Assembly (NCBI RefSeq): GCF_000466165.1
Contig: NZ_KE951476.1
Span: 1 to 64,000, forward strand
Reading direction: 5' to 3'
DNA: 64,000 nt
Source of the DNA: Actinobaculum sp. oral taxon 183 str. F0552
GTDB lineage: Bacteria > Actinomycetota > Actinomycetes > Actinomycetales > Actinomycetaceae
Of this stretch, positions 7,152 through 16,517 are shown in pieces (position 1 is the stretch's first letter; each line of letters opens with the position of its first letter). The position numbers and the translations under genes are program-made. The notes below the pieces were generated by a model that ran no database searches, was not told the DNA's origin, and was given only the letters and a program-made list of their open reading frames with translations.

Positions 7152-8720
7152 CTACGAGAGTGCGTCGACGTCGGCCATTTGACGCTTGGTCCACGGCGCG
7201 ACGGCGAACAGGATCACGGCCACGGCGACCGTGACCGCGCCCAGGCCGTAGTAGTAGGTCGAGTTCGGAATGTCCTTGGTTTGGGAAATGATGAAACCGG
7301 CGAGCCCCTGGCCCGTGGCGGTCGTCAGCAGCCACAGGCTCATCGCCTGAGAGGCGAAGTTCTTAGGCGCAAGCGCCGAGGTCGTGGACAGTCCCACCGG
7401 AGACAAGAATAGCTCGCTCACGGTCTGGATGATGAACACCACCGCCAGGAACCACCACGGTGCAAGATTTTCACCGCCGGTCCACGTCTGAAACCCGAAG
7501 CCGAGGATGAAGGCAGATGCGCCGATGATGAGCACTGCGATCGCGAACTTCGCGATGGTCGACGGGAACCTCCCCGCCCGCCGGGTGAACAGCCAGCCGA
7601 TCAGCGGCGCCAGCACGACGATCGTCGCCGGGTTGACGGACTGATAGGTCTCGGGGCTGAGGACCCAGCCGACCAGCGGGATTCTCCCGTCGGTGTTGTC
7701 TTTGGCGAAGGTGGCCATCTTGCCGGCGGCCTGCTCGGAGATCATGAAGAACAACACCGCGCCAATCCACAAGGGGATGTAGGCGCGCAGATGGGTGCGT
7801 TCGCGGGCGGTGACCTTCGGAGAACGGAACATGAGCATGAAGTAGCCCAGCGCCGCCGTGGTCGGGACGATGAGCATCGTGGTGGAGAGGGTCTGGAGCA
7901 GATCGTCGGTTAGGCGGTGCAGGACCGCGACCAGCGCTGCCGTTCCCGCGATCGCGACCGTCGCGGCCACGGCGAGCTTGCGGCGCTCCCCGGGACGGAT
8001 CGGGTTGGGGACGGTGAAGGCGAAGGCTGAGAGCCGGTGGCGGCCGTAGACGAAGGCGGCCAGCGCGAATCCCATGCCGATGGCCGCGGAGGCGAATCCC
8101 GCGTGGTACCCGTAGTGCCCTCGCAGCCACCCGGTCACCAGGGGCGAGGCCAGCGACCCGACGTTGATGGACATGTAGAACAGCTGGAATCCGGCGTCGC
8201 GCCTGGGATCGTTTTCGTCGTACAGGCCTCCGACGATCGTCGACAGATTCGGTTTGATGAAGCCGGTCCCCACCGCGACCAGGACGATGCCGAGCCAGGA
8301 AAAGGCAGACGCCGGGATCGACAGACAGATGTGGCCCGCCATGATGACCAGCCCGCCGTAGAGGGTGGACAGCCATGGCCCGATGATGCGATCGGCGAAA
8401 ATGCCCCCGGGGATGGCCAGCAGGTAGACGGCCGCGCTGTAGGTGGCGAGGATGACCTCGCCGGAGTTCTTGCTCAGCCCCAGGCCGCCGTTGCCGACGG
8501 TGTCGACGATGAAGTACAGCAGGATGGCTCGCATCCCGTAGTAGGAGAAGCGCTCCCACATCTCCACGTTGAGCATCCAGGGCAGGCCCCGGGGGTGGCC
8601 GAACAACCCGCGGTCCTCGCGCGACGGGGTTGTTCGCAGGGTGTTGGGGCGCCACCGGCTGGTGATCATGCGTCCGGCGATGACGACGTCGCCCTCGACG
8701 TTAGTTGGAGACGTTGGCAT
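7152..8720 (-). CDS. POT/PTR-family proton-dependent oligopeptide transporter
   Basis: The start at 8720 (MPTSPTNV) has AAGGGAGAG upstream; the frame is open further but has no good site there. The protein has about 522 residues and 12-14 transmembrane helices. POT signatures are clear: EMWERFSYYGMRAILLYF in helix 1 and FYMSINVGSLASPLVTGW further on. It imports di- and tripeptides with protons. It is probably monocistronic, since the flanking DNA on both sides holds oxidoreductase sequence. Confidence 0.9.
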   Translation of the reverse strand: MPTSPTNVEGDVVIAGRMITSRWRPNTLRTTPSREDRGLFGHPRGLPWMLNVEMWERFSYYGMRAILLYFIVDTVGNGGLGLSKNSGEVILATYSAAVYLLAIPGGIFADRIIGPWLSTLYGGLVIMAGHICLSIPASAFSWLGIVLVAVGTGFIKPNLSTIVGGLYDENDPRRDAGFQLFYMSINVGSLASPLVTGWLRGHYGYHAGFASAAIGMGFALAAFVYGRHRLSAFAFTVPNPIRPGERRKLAVAATVAIAGTAALVAVLHRLTDDLLQTLSTTMLIVPTTAALGYFMLMFRSPKVTARERTHLRAYIPLWIGAVLFFMISEQAAGKMATFAKDNTDGRIPLVGWVLSPETYQSVNPATIVVLAPLIGWLFTRRAGRFPSTIAKFAIAVLIIGASAFILGFGFQTWTGGENLAPWWFLAVVFIIQTVSELFLSPVGLSTTSALAPKNFASQAMSLWLLTTATGQGLAGFIISQTKDIPNSTYYYGLGAVTVAVAVILFAVAPWTKRQMADVDALS

Positions 8721-9004
8721 AGTAGCTCTCCCTTTCTGTGGGCGGGTACGGCAAGCAACCGAACCGTCGGCGCCTGATATGAAAACAGGCAGCATTATTC
8801 GTGTACCTTACCCCGATCGCGCGGTCGGCCGCTGGGCAATGCGAAGGCAGCCGGGCGGACAAGACCGCGAAAAGGCAGCGTGAATGCGCAATGAGCATCA
8901 AAGTCGCCGCCGTCCGAGTCCTTTCAGATTCACCGCACCGGTGGGGGTTCTCGACGGTCGGCGTTTTCGACGACGGGCCCCGTGGCGGGGCCCGTCCGGC
9001 CATA

Positions 9005-10237
9005 TCAGTCCCGTTCGTGCACCAGCACCGCCTTGCCGACGGTTGCGCCCGCGGCCATATCGGCCAGGATTCGCGGCGCTTCGCGGATCGGGGCGCGCTC
9101 GGCTATGCGCACCGTCACCTCGCCTGAGGCTGCGAGGCTGAGCGCCCGCCTCAAGTAGACCCCGGTAGTCCGCGGATTCGCCGCCGTGAACGCCCCCAGA
9201 TTGAAACCGAGCACGCCGATGCCTCGGAGCCACAGCGAATTGCTCGAGACCATCGGGTCGCCGGCCTGGGCGGCGTCGCCGACCGCCAAAAGCCGCCCGC
9301 CAAGCCTCAACAGGTCGAGGCTCGTTTGCCGCGCCGGCCCGGCGACGGGGTCCGCGACGACGTCGAACTGCCCGCCGGCCGCATCGCCCAACTCGCTGCG
9401 CAGCCAGACCTCGTCGTAGCCGAGGTCGAGCGCGGCCCTCCGCTTGGCCTCGCTCCCGACGACGCCGACGGTCCGGGCCGCGCCAAGCAACCGCGCGATC
9501 TGGCCGAATTGCGAACCCAGCCCGCCCGCTGCAGCGTGCACCAGCACGTGCTCGCCGGGCTTCACATGGGCGATGCGCTCGAGCGCGACGAGCGCCGTCG
9601 TCGTATTCGCGGGGACCGCCGCGGCCAGCGCCGGATCCATGCCAGGCGGCAGGGGCGCGACCAGATTGGCGTTCGTGACCGCGACCTGGCCGTAGGCCCC
9701 GCCGCGATTGATCGTCAGCGCGACGACGGGGTCGCCCGGCTTAAGAGTCGAGAGGGGAAGGTCTGGAGAAGGGAGGTTGGCCGCGGCGGAATCCGCCTCT
9801 GCTGGGGAAACTGCGGCGGCTGACCGCGCGGGGTGTTCCGGGGCGTGGTTGCTCGGCAAGGCCGCGATTTCCGCGTCCGCATCCGCCTGCGGGCTCGGGT
9901 TTGCGATCTGCGAGCCGAGCGAACGGACTCGGCCGACCGCCTCCAGCCCTGGAACGTAGGGGAGCGGCAGGTCGATCAGGCCGCCCGCGAGCAGCGCCTC
10001 GATGTACCCGACGCCGGCATATTCGACGTCGAGCGCGACGTCCTCCGGCCCAGGCTCCGGTACCGGCGCCTCGGCGTACCGCAGGCCGGCGGGGCCGTCA
10101 AAACCGGTGATCTGCATGGCCTCCATCATGGCTTTCTGGTGCGCGGCCGCCGGGGCGTCCTTATGGTGTCCGGCCGTCGCGGCGGCGTTCTGCGTTGCGG
10201 CCCCTTGGAGCGGTGTGCGACTCGCATTCTGATTCAT
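9005..10237 (-). CDS. Quinone oxidoreductase-like MDR superfamily dehydrogenase
   Basis: The GroES-like N-terminal part is followed by an NAD(P)-binding fold with VLVHAAAGGLGSQFGQIARL. Zinc-binding cysteines are missing, as in quinone oxidoreductase-type members. The start at 10237 has GAAAGGA nine bases upstream, giving an Ala-rich N-terminal extension of about 35 residues; the domain proper begins at AMQITGFDGP. An additional ~50-residue Ala/Pro-rich stretch interrupts the catalytic domain after GRVRSLG. It is divergent from the aldo/keto reductase gene. Confidence 0.85.
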   Translation of the reverse strand: MNQNASRTPLQGAATQNAAATAGHHKDAPAAAHQKAMMEAMQITGFDGPAGLRYAEAPVPEPGPEDVALDVEYAGVGYIEALLAGGLIDLPLPYVPGLEAVGRVRSLGSQIANPSPQADADAEIAALPSNHAPEHPARSAAAVSPAEADSAAANLPSPDLPLSTLKPGDPVVALTINRGGAYGQVAVTNANLVAPLPPGMDPALAAAVPANTTTALVALERIAHVKPGEHVLVHAAAGGLGSQFGQIARLLGAARTVGVVGSEAKRRAALDLGYDEVWLRSELGDAAGGQFDVVADPVAGPARQTSLDLLRLGGRLLAVGDAAQAGDPMVSSNSLWLRGIGVLGFNLGAFTAANPRTTGVYLRRALSLAASGEVTVRIAERAPIREAPRILADMAAGATVGKAVLVHERD

Positions 10238-10458
10238 GGCGTCCTTTCGACGGTAGTTTCAGGCAGCTGTATAATGTAAGTAACCTTAAACATGAAAGTT
10301 CTGGGAGCGCAACCTGGCGCATTGCCTTCGAAGCCTCGATCGGGCGCGGCGGCGACTGCGCGAGTTGCCCGCTGCGGCGCAGCGAATGGCATTGCCGGGC
10401 TGCCGCTCGCCAGAGCGTTGCCGACGCGCGTCGCGGAAAGGGAAGAAAGGTGGATTCA

Positions 10459-11460
10459 ATGGAAAACACGAGGCAATCAGACGGCGCCCGGGAGCTGGGG
10501 ACAGGCGGCCCGCGCGTGATGCCCATCGGCCTCGGGTGCATGGGCATGAGCTGGATTTACGCGGAGAGCGGCCGCGACGACGCCGAGTCCGTCAGGGTCA
10601 TCCGCGAGGCGCTGGACTCCGGCGTCGGCTTGCTCGACACCGCGGCCCTGTACGGGGACGGGCACAACGAACGGCTCGTCGGCCGGGCCGTCGCGGGCAG
10701 GCGGGACGACGTCGTCGTGGCGACGAAGGGCGGGCTGGTCGTCGACGACTTGGCGACAAAAAGCATCCACCGCGACGGCCGCCCGGAATCTCTGCGGCGG
10801 CATGTCGAGGGCAGCCTTGAGCGGCTCGGCGTCGAACGGATCGACCTGTACTATCTCCACCGCGTCGACCCGAACGTGCCGCTCGAGGAAAGCTGGGGCG
10901 CGCTCGCCGAGCTCGTCGCCGAAGGGAAACTGGCCCGAATCGGGCTTTCCGAGGTGACCGTGGCCCAAACGGCCGCTGCCCATGCCGTCCATCCGGTGGC
11001 GGCGATCCAGTCCGAGCTGTCGGTGTGGACGCGCGATCCGCTCGGCGGGCAAACGCGCACTGACGCCGAAGAAAACCTTCTCGAGTGGACCCTGGCCAAC
11101 GGCGTCGCCTTTGTGCCGTTCGCGCCGCTCGGCCGCGGCTATCTGACGGGAACGCTCGCTCCAGGCACGTTCGAAAGCGGCGACATTCGTTCCGTCAATC
11201 CGCGCTTCACGGCCGAGGCGTTCGAGCGCAACCGCTTGATCGGCGAGGAGATCGCGCGTATCGCCGAGGCTCACGGGGCGACGTCAGCTCAAGTCTCCCT
11301 CGCCTGGCTGCTGGGCCTGGCCGACAACGTCATCCCGATCCCCGGAACCCGCAGCGGCAGGCACCTTGCCGAGAATCTGGGGGCCGTCGGCCTTCGGCTG
11401 TCCGACGCCGAACGCGAGCGCCTTGACCGGCTCCCTCAGGCGTACGGCTCGCGATACTGA
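10459..11460 (+). CDS. Aldo/keto reductase
   Basis: A 333-residue AKR barrel. The tetrad is visible: Asp in LLDTAALYG, Tyr in the same segment, Lys in VVATKGG and His in YYLHRVD. The NADPH-binding end has VIPIPGTRSGRHLAENLGA. The ATG at 10459 is supported by a GGGAAGAAAGG-type site and by domain alignment; the frame extends upstream to 10195 without a reason to use it. It probably reduces aldehydes or ketones, substrate unknown. It diverges from the MDR oxidoreductase, so the two may share regulation. Confidence 0.9.
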   Translation: MENTRQSDGARELGTGGPRVMPIGLGCMGMSWIYAESGRDDAESVRVIREALDSGVGLLDTAALYGDGHNERLVGRAVAGRRDDVVVATKGGLVVDDLATKSIHRDGRPESLRRHVEGSLERLGVERIDLYYLHRVDPNVPLEESWGALAELVAEGKLARIGLSEVTVAQTAAAHAVHPVAAIQSELSVWTRDPLGGQTRTDAEENLLEWTLANGVAFVPFAPLGRGYLTGTLAPGTFESGDIRSVNPRFTAEAFERNRLIGEEIARIAEAHGATSAQVSLAWLLGLADNVIPIPGTRSGRHLAENLGAVGLRLSDAERERLDRLPQAYGSRY

Positions 11461-11875
11461 CCCGTGCGGTCGGCGGCATCGGGGCGCTCTTCAAGCAATC
11501 CTTGAATGTCCACATCCGACCGGGGCGGTGCCCACAGGCAAGGTCTTCTGTTTGCAGGGCCTGTTTGAGGATTCCTTGCGCCGGTGCCAAGACAGACCTG
11601 CCTCGACACGTTGTTGACTCTGGTTAATTCGAATATAGTGAAAGACACCACGACCGGTTCCGCTGCTTCTCGGAGCAGTCCAGGGCCGGTCCTCTATTTG
11701 CGTCTAGAGATCTCAGGGCTGGTTGCACGCCGGAAGCGCCCGGCTAGAGGATCCGTCGGTCCAATCGGGCAGTGGCCCGGCTCTTGAGACTGGGCAACCT
11801 CAACCTTTGGGGTTGGGATGCACAGCCTCAACCTTCGGGGCTGGAATGCTCCGTGGGCTGACTTTTCGAGAGATA
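11461..11875. other. Convergent intergenic region with a short direct repeat
   Basis: No coding signal. At about 11800-11850 two near-identical units (CCTCAACCTTTGGGG, then CCTCAACCTTCGGGG) occur in tandem, each able to form a small stem. They may form a bidirectional termination region between the aldo/keto reductase and marR genes. A T-tract is absent. Confidence 0.4.
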
Positions 11876-12457
11876 TCAATCGTCGGAATCAGATTTGAGG
11901 GTGGCTACATTGGCCGGAAGATCCGATTCTTCGAGAGCCGCGCCCACGCGCCGCAGCAGCTCGCACAGCTGCACGCGCTCGTCCGCGCTGAACGCCCGGC
12001 CGATGCGCTCCTCGACGGTGCGCGCCGCGGCGTCGGCCTCGATGAGCAGCCTCTCGCCCTTTGACGTGAGCGTCACGACGAGCACCTTGCGGTGGAGTTT
12101 CGAGGGTTTGCGGGTCACTAGGGACTTGGCGGCGAGCTTGTCGAGCGTGGCGCCTATCGTCTGCGGCGTGACCGCCACGGCCCGCGCGAGCTGTGAGGGC
12201 GACTGACCGGGAACGTAGTAGAGCGAGAGCATCGCGCCGTACTGCGCCACCGTCAGGTCGAACGGGCGCAGCGCTTCGGCCTTCGCGGACATCATCGCCT
12301 GCTCGGCAAGCTTGATGTGGAGGCCGAGGCGAAGCTCGGCGTCGGCTGCGAACTCGTCCTCGCCGCGTCGAGGAGCCGGAAGCCTGAAAGCCGGATCGCA
12401 GGGAAGGCTCGGGGCGGGCGCGGGTTCGACGTCGTCGCGGGAAGAAGCATCGGTCAC
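11876..12457 (-). CDS. MarR-family transcriptional regulator
   Basis: A winged helix domain in the second half shows YGAMLSLYYVPGQSPSQLA, the recognition helix region VTPQTIGATLDKLAAKSLV and the wing KLHRKVLVVTLTSKG. I chose the GTG at 12457, because the upstream GTG at 12475 lies inside a palindrome that looks like an operator. Neither start has an ideal ribosome binding site, so a leaderless or alternative start is possible. The N-terminal ~40 residues are acidic and disordered. The target gene is not evident; the palindrome is shared with the merR-type gene downstream on the other strand. Confidence 0.82.
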   Translation of the reverse strand: MTDASSRDDVEPAPAPSLPCDPAFRLPAPRRGEDEFAADAELRLGLHIKLAEQAMMSAKAEALRPFDLTVAQYGAMLSLYYVPGQSPSQLARAVAVTPQTIGATLDKLAAKSLVTRKPSKLHRKVLVVTLTSKGERLLIEADAAARTVEERIGRAFSADERVQLCELLRRVGAALEESDLPANVATLKSDSDD

Positions 12458-12470
12458 CCCACCAGAATAG

Positions 12471-12484
12471 GACACGGTGTCAAC
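12471..12484. promoter_or_regulatory. Palindromic operator copy 1 (marR side)
   Basis: GACACGGTGTC, flanked by AAC, is a perfect short palindrome that recurs at 13129-13143. It lies 13 bases before the chosen start of the MarR gene. Binding by a MerR- or MarR-type protein is inferred. Confidence 0.55.
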
Positions 12485-12590
12485 GGCTTTGAGGCCGTCA
12501 GGCCCTCACCGGTTTGTCTGCGCCGCCTTGACGTCGTCGGAGCCGCTGCGGCTCAATGTTCTCAGACCCGCACCAGTTAGTTCGACGTCG

Positions 12591-13084
12591 TCAGGTCCCC
12601 ACCGGCTCAACGCCGTCCAGGTTCAGAAAGTAGACGCATTCGGGAGACCAGCCCGAGAGCGTCGTGAAATCGAGTTCGGCCACTATCTGTGCGTTCCACA
12701 GGACGCCGGGGTTCTGTTTGAGCGGGGCCGTCATGCATCGGTTCCCAGCGGCCGAAAGGCGGCGTTCTCGTAGGCGTCGATCGGAACGCCGGCCAGCCGT
12801 GTCGCATACCTTTCTTCGCCGAGGCAACTGCGGAGCCAATCGCAGCAGCGTCGCAGCAGGATGCGCGCGGCCCCTTCATATTCTTGTGGAATCCGAAACG
12901 GGTCCTGCGTGCTGAATCCGAAGGCGGACCCGGCCTGTTCGGCCAGAATGAGCAGGCGAAACAGGTTCGGCAGCCTGTTGCGGGGTTGGTCATGCTCGCG
13001 GCCTTCGTAAGGCTTATGGCCTTCGGCGCGCTTGAGGGAGCCGCCGCGCCCGCGACGTTCGTCGATGCCGAGGCACTCGAACAA
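12591..13084 (-). pseudogene. Possible decayed gene in two frames
   Basis: Two consecutive minus-strand frames have protein-like composition: one from about 13084 to 12731 containing LPNLFRLLILAEQAGSAFGF, and a short second one from 12734 to 12591 containing FTTLSGWSPECVYFLNL. The stop of the first overlaps the ATG of the second (ATGA). A single ancestral reading frame broken by a frameshift is more likely than two genes. No family is recognised, and both frames lack a convincing ribosome binding site. Confidence 0.35.
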
Positions 13085-13128
13085 TTCGGGCAGGAACCGT
13101 TAGACGCGCGTTCGATCGCGGCTTGCCT

Positions 13129-13143
13129 TTGACACGGTGTCAA
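13129..13143. promoter_or_regulatory. Palindromic operator copy 2 (merR-type promoter)
   Basis: TTGACACGGTGTCAA is a perfect palindrome around GACACGGTGTC, 16 bases before the start of the MerR-type gene. This dyad resembles operators of MerR-family activators, which sit between -35 and -10; the gene is probably autoregulated through it. Confidence 0.65.
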
Positions 13144-13159
13144 GCCTCAAGATGGTGGC

Positions 13160-13978
13160 ATGGCCGAGACGAGACTGCTTCGCATCGGGGAGTTTTCAAC
13201 GCTCACCCGCTTGTCTGCGCGGATGCTGCGCTACTACGACGCCAACGGCGTTCTGACCCCGGCCGCCACGGACGACGCGACCGGCCACAGGTTCTACGCC
13301 GCCTCGCAGGTGCGCGAAGCGACGTTGATCCGCCAGCTTCGCGACGTCGGCTTCTCCGTCTCCGCCATAGCCGCCCTGCTTCCGTTGCGCGACGACCCCG
13401 ATACTCTGGGCCGCGCGCTAGCCGTTCAGCGCGATCAGCTCATCGCCGACGCCGAGGCCGCCCGCCGCCGCATCGCCGAGATTGACCGACTCATCTCACA
13501 AACGAACAGGAGGGCCATCATGGCCGAAATCACCGTCACCACCCATCCGGCGCAGCGAGTGGTCGCATTGCGCACGACGATCGACACCTACGCCGACGAG
13601 CACAAGGCGTGGATCGCAGCCATGGAAGCGATCCGGGCCCAGGGAATCCCGCTTGCCAGCGGGCTCTGCGGCGCCACTTTCCACGGCCTCGAGTATCGCG
13701 AGGCCGACATCGACATCGAGGTGTGGGAGCCCGTGGGGCCCGACGCCGTCGCGGCCGACCCGCTCACAATCCGCGAGCTCCCGGAGCAGAAGGTTGCGGT
13801 GGCCACCTTCCGCGGCGGATACGACCAGTTCGGCCCCGTCAACGAGCAACTGGCCGAGTACATCACCTCCTCCGGGTTGGAGTTCGCCGGGCCGATGTAC
13901 AACCGCTACATCGTGGGCCCCGCCGACACCCAGAATACGGCCGAATACGTGACCGAAGTGTGCGTGCCCGTCGTCTGA
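13160..13978 (+). CDS. MerR-family regulator with GyrI-like effector domain
   Basis: Residues 5-75 form the MerR DNA-binding domain (LRIGEFSTLTRLSARMLRYYD, then GHRFYAASQVREATLIRQL). A coiled-coil linker runs to about residue 115, followed by a GyrI/BmrR-like ligand-binding domain from AEITVTTHPAQRVVALRT to EVCVPVV. The architecture is that of multidrug-sensing activators such as BmrR. The neighbouring ABC export pair is a candidate target but it is convergent and has its own repeat operator, so this is uncertain. Confidence 0.9.
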   Translation: MAETRLLRIGEFSTLTRLSARMLRYYDANGVLTPAATDDATGHRFYAASQVREATLIRQLRDVGFSVSAIAALLPLRDDPDTLGRALAVQRDQLIADAEAARRRIAEIDRLISQTNRRAIMAEITVTTHPAQRVVALRTTIDTYADEHKAWIAAMEAIRAQGIPLASGLCGATFHGLEYREADIDIEVWEPVGPDAVAADPLTIRELPEQKVAVATFRGGYDQFGPVNEQLAEYITSSGLEFAGPMYNRYIVGPADTQNTAEYVTEVCVPVV

Positions 13979-13996
13979 CGGGCCTCGCCGACGAAC

Positions 13997-14030
13997 GGAG
14001 GCCAGCCCGGCTCTGCCTGGGCTGGCCTCC
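13997..14030. terminator. Strong hairpin after the MerR-type gene
   Basis: GGAGGCCAGCCC pairs with GGGCTGGCCTCC (12 bp) around a 10-base loop, 18 bases after the merR-type stop. There is no T-tract, as is common in high-GC actinobacteria. It can also serve the convergent ABC permease gene. Confidence 0.65.
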
Positions 14031-14154
14031 GGGGCCGTGGCCTCCGGGGCCGACGTCGGCCGACCCTGATCGTCCGTTGCTCTGGCCGGCTCAGGTCGTC
14101 TGCCGCCACACCGACCTGCTCAGGTGCCTATGGCGTTGGCTGGCCGACCGCCCG

Positions 14155-15546
14155 TCACGTCGGCTGGCGCAGGTTGTCCATCAAGGCGCGGCGATCGAGC
14201 CGCGCAGGCAGCCACGTGGTGGCGACCGCCAAAACCAACGACGCTCCGATGGCTGCCAGCAGGAAATTCACGGGGATCGCGGAGGCGAACATGTCTACTC
14301 CGCCTCCCGACATCGTCGCGGCGCAGACCGCGCTGAGCAACGTCGTCGCCAGCCCGAAAAGAATGCCGGTGCCGGCGTATATCGCCCCTTCGAGGGCTGT
14401 GGACCGCAGAATGGTGTTCGGCCGGGCTCCGATCACCCCGAGCAACGCCCCCTCTTGGCGGCGCGTCCGCCCGACCATCGCGATGTTCGCCACGCCCCCG
14501 ACTCCGGCTACGAAGAAAATCGGGACCATGATCGTCAGAAAGCCGCTGACGCCGTTGCTCATTCCACTCGAGCGCGCTGCGCCGCCCATGGCGTGAATGG
14601 TGCCCGTCATGGAAACGGCGATGGCGAAGGGCACGATCGTGGTCATGCTGAGGGCCGAGCGATGGCGCGCATTCGCGCGTGCGGAGAACCAGGCCGGGCT
14701 GCGGCCGGGAATCAGGCTGGTCCACCAGGTCAGCAGAGGGCGGAGCGTCCAATTCGGGATGAACAATGCAGCCAAGGCGACCATGAACCCCACCGCACCG
14801 CCCATAATCGCGCGCCCGCCCGGGGATTGCATCTGGGCGATCTCCGCTTTGCTGGTGCCGTCCTCTTCGAGGACGTCGGCGGGGAGGTTGACGAGTATCG
14901 GCAGCGACGCCGCGCTGATCAGCAGAATTACGGCTGCGACCCACTGCCACGGCTTTGTGCGCGTGGCTGGGGCGGCAGCCTCGCGCAACGCCTGCATCTC
15001 GGGCACATTGGCCGCCCGCCGCGCAGCGCCCAGGCCTCCGAGCACGCTGAACAGAGTCGTGACGAGCACCGTCGCAGGCACGCAGAAAACGGGCATCGAC
15101 AGGGGAAGGTCCCGGGGGAACAAATTGAATTCCCCCCACGTCAGCAGGTAGATCCGCCCCAATGGCAGGGCGAGCAGCCCGCCCAGCAGGCCCCCGATCA
15201 CTCCGACTGCGCAAACCTGCCACAGGATGATCGCACGGATGCGGCTGCCGGGAATCCCGAGCACCTTCCACAGGGCGTGCGAACGCTGCTGGGCCGTGAC
15301 CGTCAGGCCCAGCGTGGTCGATATGACGATCGCCGTCGCGGAGCCCGCGTACCCCACCAGGTTGCCGCCGATCAGGCTGCTGGCGGCCAAGTATTCTCCT
15401 TTGTCCTGGTTCAGCGACCATTGCGTGGCGCTCCACCATGAGATGACAATCATCCCCACGACGGCGGCGCCCGCTGTGGCCACCAGCAGCGACCACAGCC
15501 ATTGGCGGGCGTGGTGACGCAGGTCTTTCCACATCAAGGTCGACAT
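14155..15546 (-). CDS. FtsX-like ABC transporter permease
   Basis: A 463-residue membrane protein with two FtsX-type blocks. It has an N-terminal helix (residues ~15-37), a first block around TLGLTVTAQQRSHALWKVLG, and a second around VGGVANIAMVGRTRRQEGAL, where the FtsX pattern of three helices recurs. The start has GAAGGGAGGGAAAG upstream. The ATPase gene lies 12 bases upstream in the same direction, so the two form one exporter of the MacB/BceAB type. Substrate unknown; peptides or lipids are usual. Confidence 0.87.
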   Translation of the reverse strand: MSTLMWKDLRHHARQWLWSLLVATAGAAVVGMIVISWWSATQWSLNQDKGEYLAASSLIGGNLVGYAGSATAIVISTTLGLTVTAQQRSHALWKVLGIPGSRIRAIILWQVCAVGVIGGLLGGLLALPLGRIYLLTWGEFNLFPRDLPLSMPVFCVPATVLVTTLFSVLGGLGAARRAANVPEMQALREAAAPATRTKPWQWVAAVILLISAASLPILVNLPADVLEEDGTSKAEIAQMQSPGGRAIMGGAVGFMVALAALFIPNWTLRPLLTWWTSLIPGRSPAWFSARANARHRSALSMTTIVPFAIAVSMTGTIHAMGGAARSSGMSNGVSGFLTIMVPIFFVAGVGGVANIAMVGRTRRQEGALLGVIGARPNTILRSTALEGAIYAGTGILFGLATTLLSAVCAATMSGGGVDMFASAIPVNFLLAAIGASLVLAVATTWLPARLDRRALMDNLRQPT

Positions 15547-15558
15547 CTTTCCCTCCCT

Positions 15559-16488
15559 TCAGCGCGCACGGGCGGCGTGGACGAGGTCGGCGATCCGCTG
15601 GGCGTCGCGGCAGCTCGACCACGTCGCCAGGCGGCCGCCGCTCATGACCGCGACGGAGTCCGCCAGGGCTGCGGCTTCGACGTCGTGCGTGACCATGACC
15701 ACGGTGGTTCCCCGCGAGGCGAGCTGACGAAGCCAATCCAGGACGACGCCGGTCGAGTCGAGGTCGAGCGCGCCCGTGGGTTCGTCGGCGAAAACGATCC
15801 GCGGGTGGCTGGCCATCACGCGGGCGATGGCCACACGCTGGCGTTCCCCGCCGGAAAGCTGGTGGGGCTTGAGGTCGGCGCGGTGCGCCAGGTCGACTGC
15901 CTCGAGGGCCGCGCGAATGCCCTTCTTCGACAGCGGGTTCCCGGCGAGTTTGGCCGGCATCGAGACGTTTTCCGCGGCGGTCAGCGAGGCGATGAGGTTG
16001 TATTCCTGGAAGACGAAACCCGTGTGCTTGGCGCGGAATCGCGCGCGTTTGGCCGGTTTCATACCGGAAGTGACGGTGCCGAGCGTGGTCACCGTACCCG
16101 CTGTGGGTTCGTCGAGGCCCGCCATGCAGTGCAGCAGCGTGGACTTGCCCGACCCCGATGCGCCGACCACGGCGGTGAAACTGCCCTCGGGGAAATCGGC
16201 GTCCACGTGGTCCAGCGCGACCACCCGCGCATCCTTGCGGCCCGGCACGTCGTATATGCGGGTGAGTTGCCGGACGGAGATAGCTGGAGCCTCGCCGTTT
16301 GCGCAAACGTAGGGGTGCTTGACGGGCGACGTCGGGGTGGCGTCGCCCACGGCGGGTGTGTCGTTTTCCCAGCTTGAGACGCCGCTGCGGGTGATCATTC
16401 TCCAGGTCTCGTTGCGGGCGTGCGTTCCCGAGGCGCTGCGCCCCTTTTGGCTGGAAGCGGGCGGCTCTGCGTGGTCGTGAATTTCCAT
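15559..16488 (-). CDS. ABC transporter ATP-binding protein (LolD/MacB type)
   Basis: Walker A is [18 protein letters not shown], the signature [18 protein letters not shown], Walker [14 protein letters not shown] and switch His in [10 protein letters not shown]. The N-terminal ~70 residues are an unusual disordered extension; a shorter start is possible, but AAAGG precedes the ATG at 16488. It energises the FtsX-type permease encoded next to it. The promoter region carries two 23-nt tandem repeats, a probable operator. Confidence 0.9.
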   Translation of the reverse strand: MEIHDHAEPPASSQKGRSASGTHARNETWRMITRSGVSSWENDTPAVGDATPTSPVKHPYVCANGEAPAISVRQLTRIYDVPGRKDARVVALDHVDADFPEGSFTAVVGASGSGKSTLLHCMAGLDEPTAGTVTTLGTVTSGMKPAKRARFRAKHTGFVFQEYNLIASLTAAENVSMPAKLAGNPLSKKGIRAALEAVDLAHRADLKPHQLSGGERQRVAIARVMASHPRIVFADEPTGALDLDSTGVVLDWLRQLASRGTTVVMVTHDVEAAALADSVAVMSGGRLATWSSCRDAQRIADLVHAARAR

Positions 16489-16517
16489 GCTTACAGCCTT
16501 TCAGCGGCAGAGCGCGC

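Noticed and set aside
8801-9127. Plus-strand frame between the POT and MDR genes
   Set aside because: It is antisense to the 3' end of the MDR oxidoreductase, and the same pattern over 6950-7150 reflects the remnant there.
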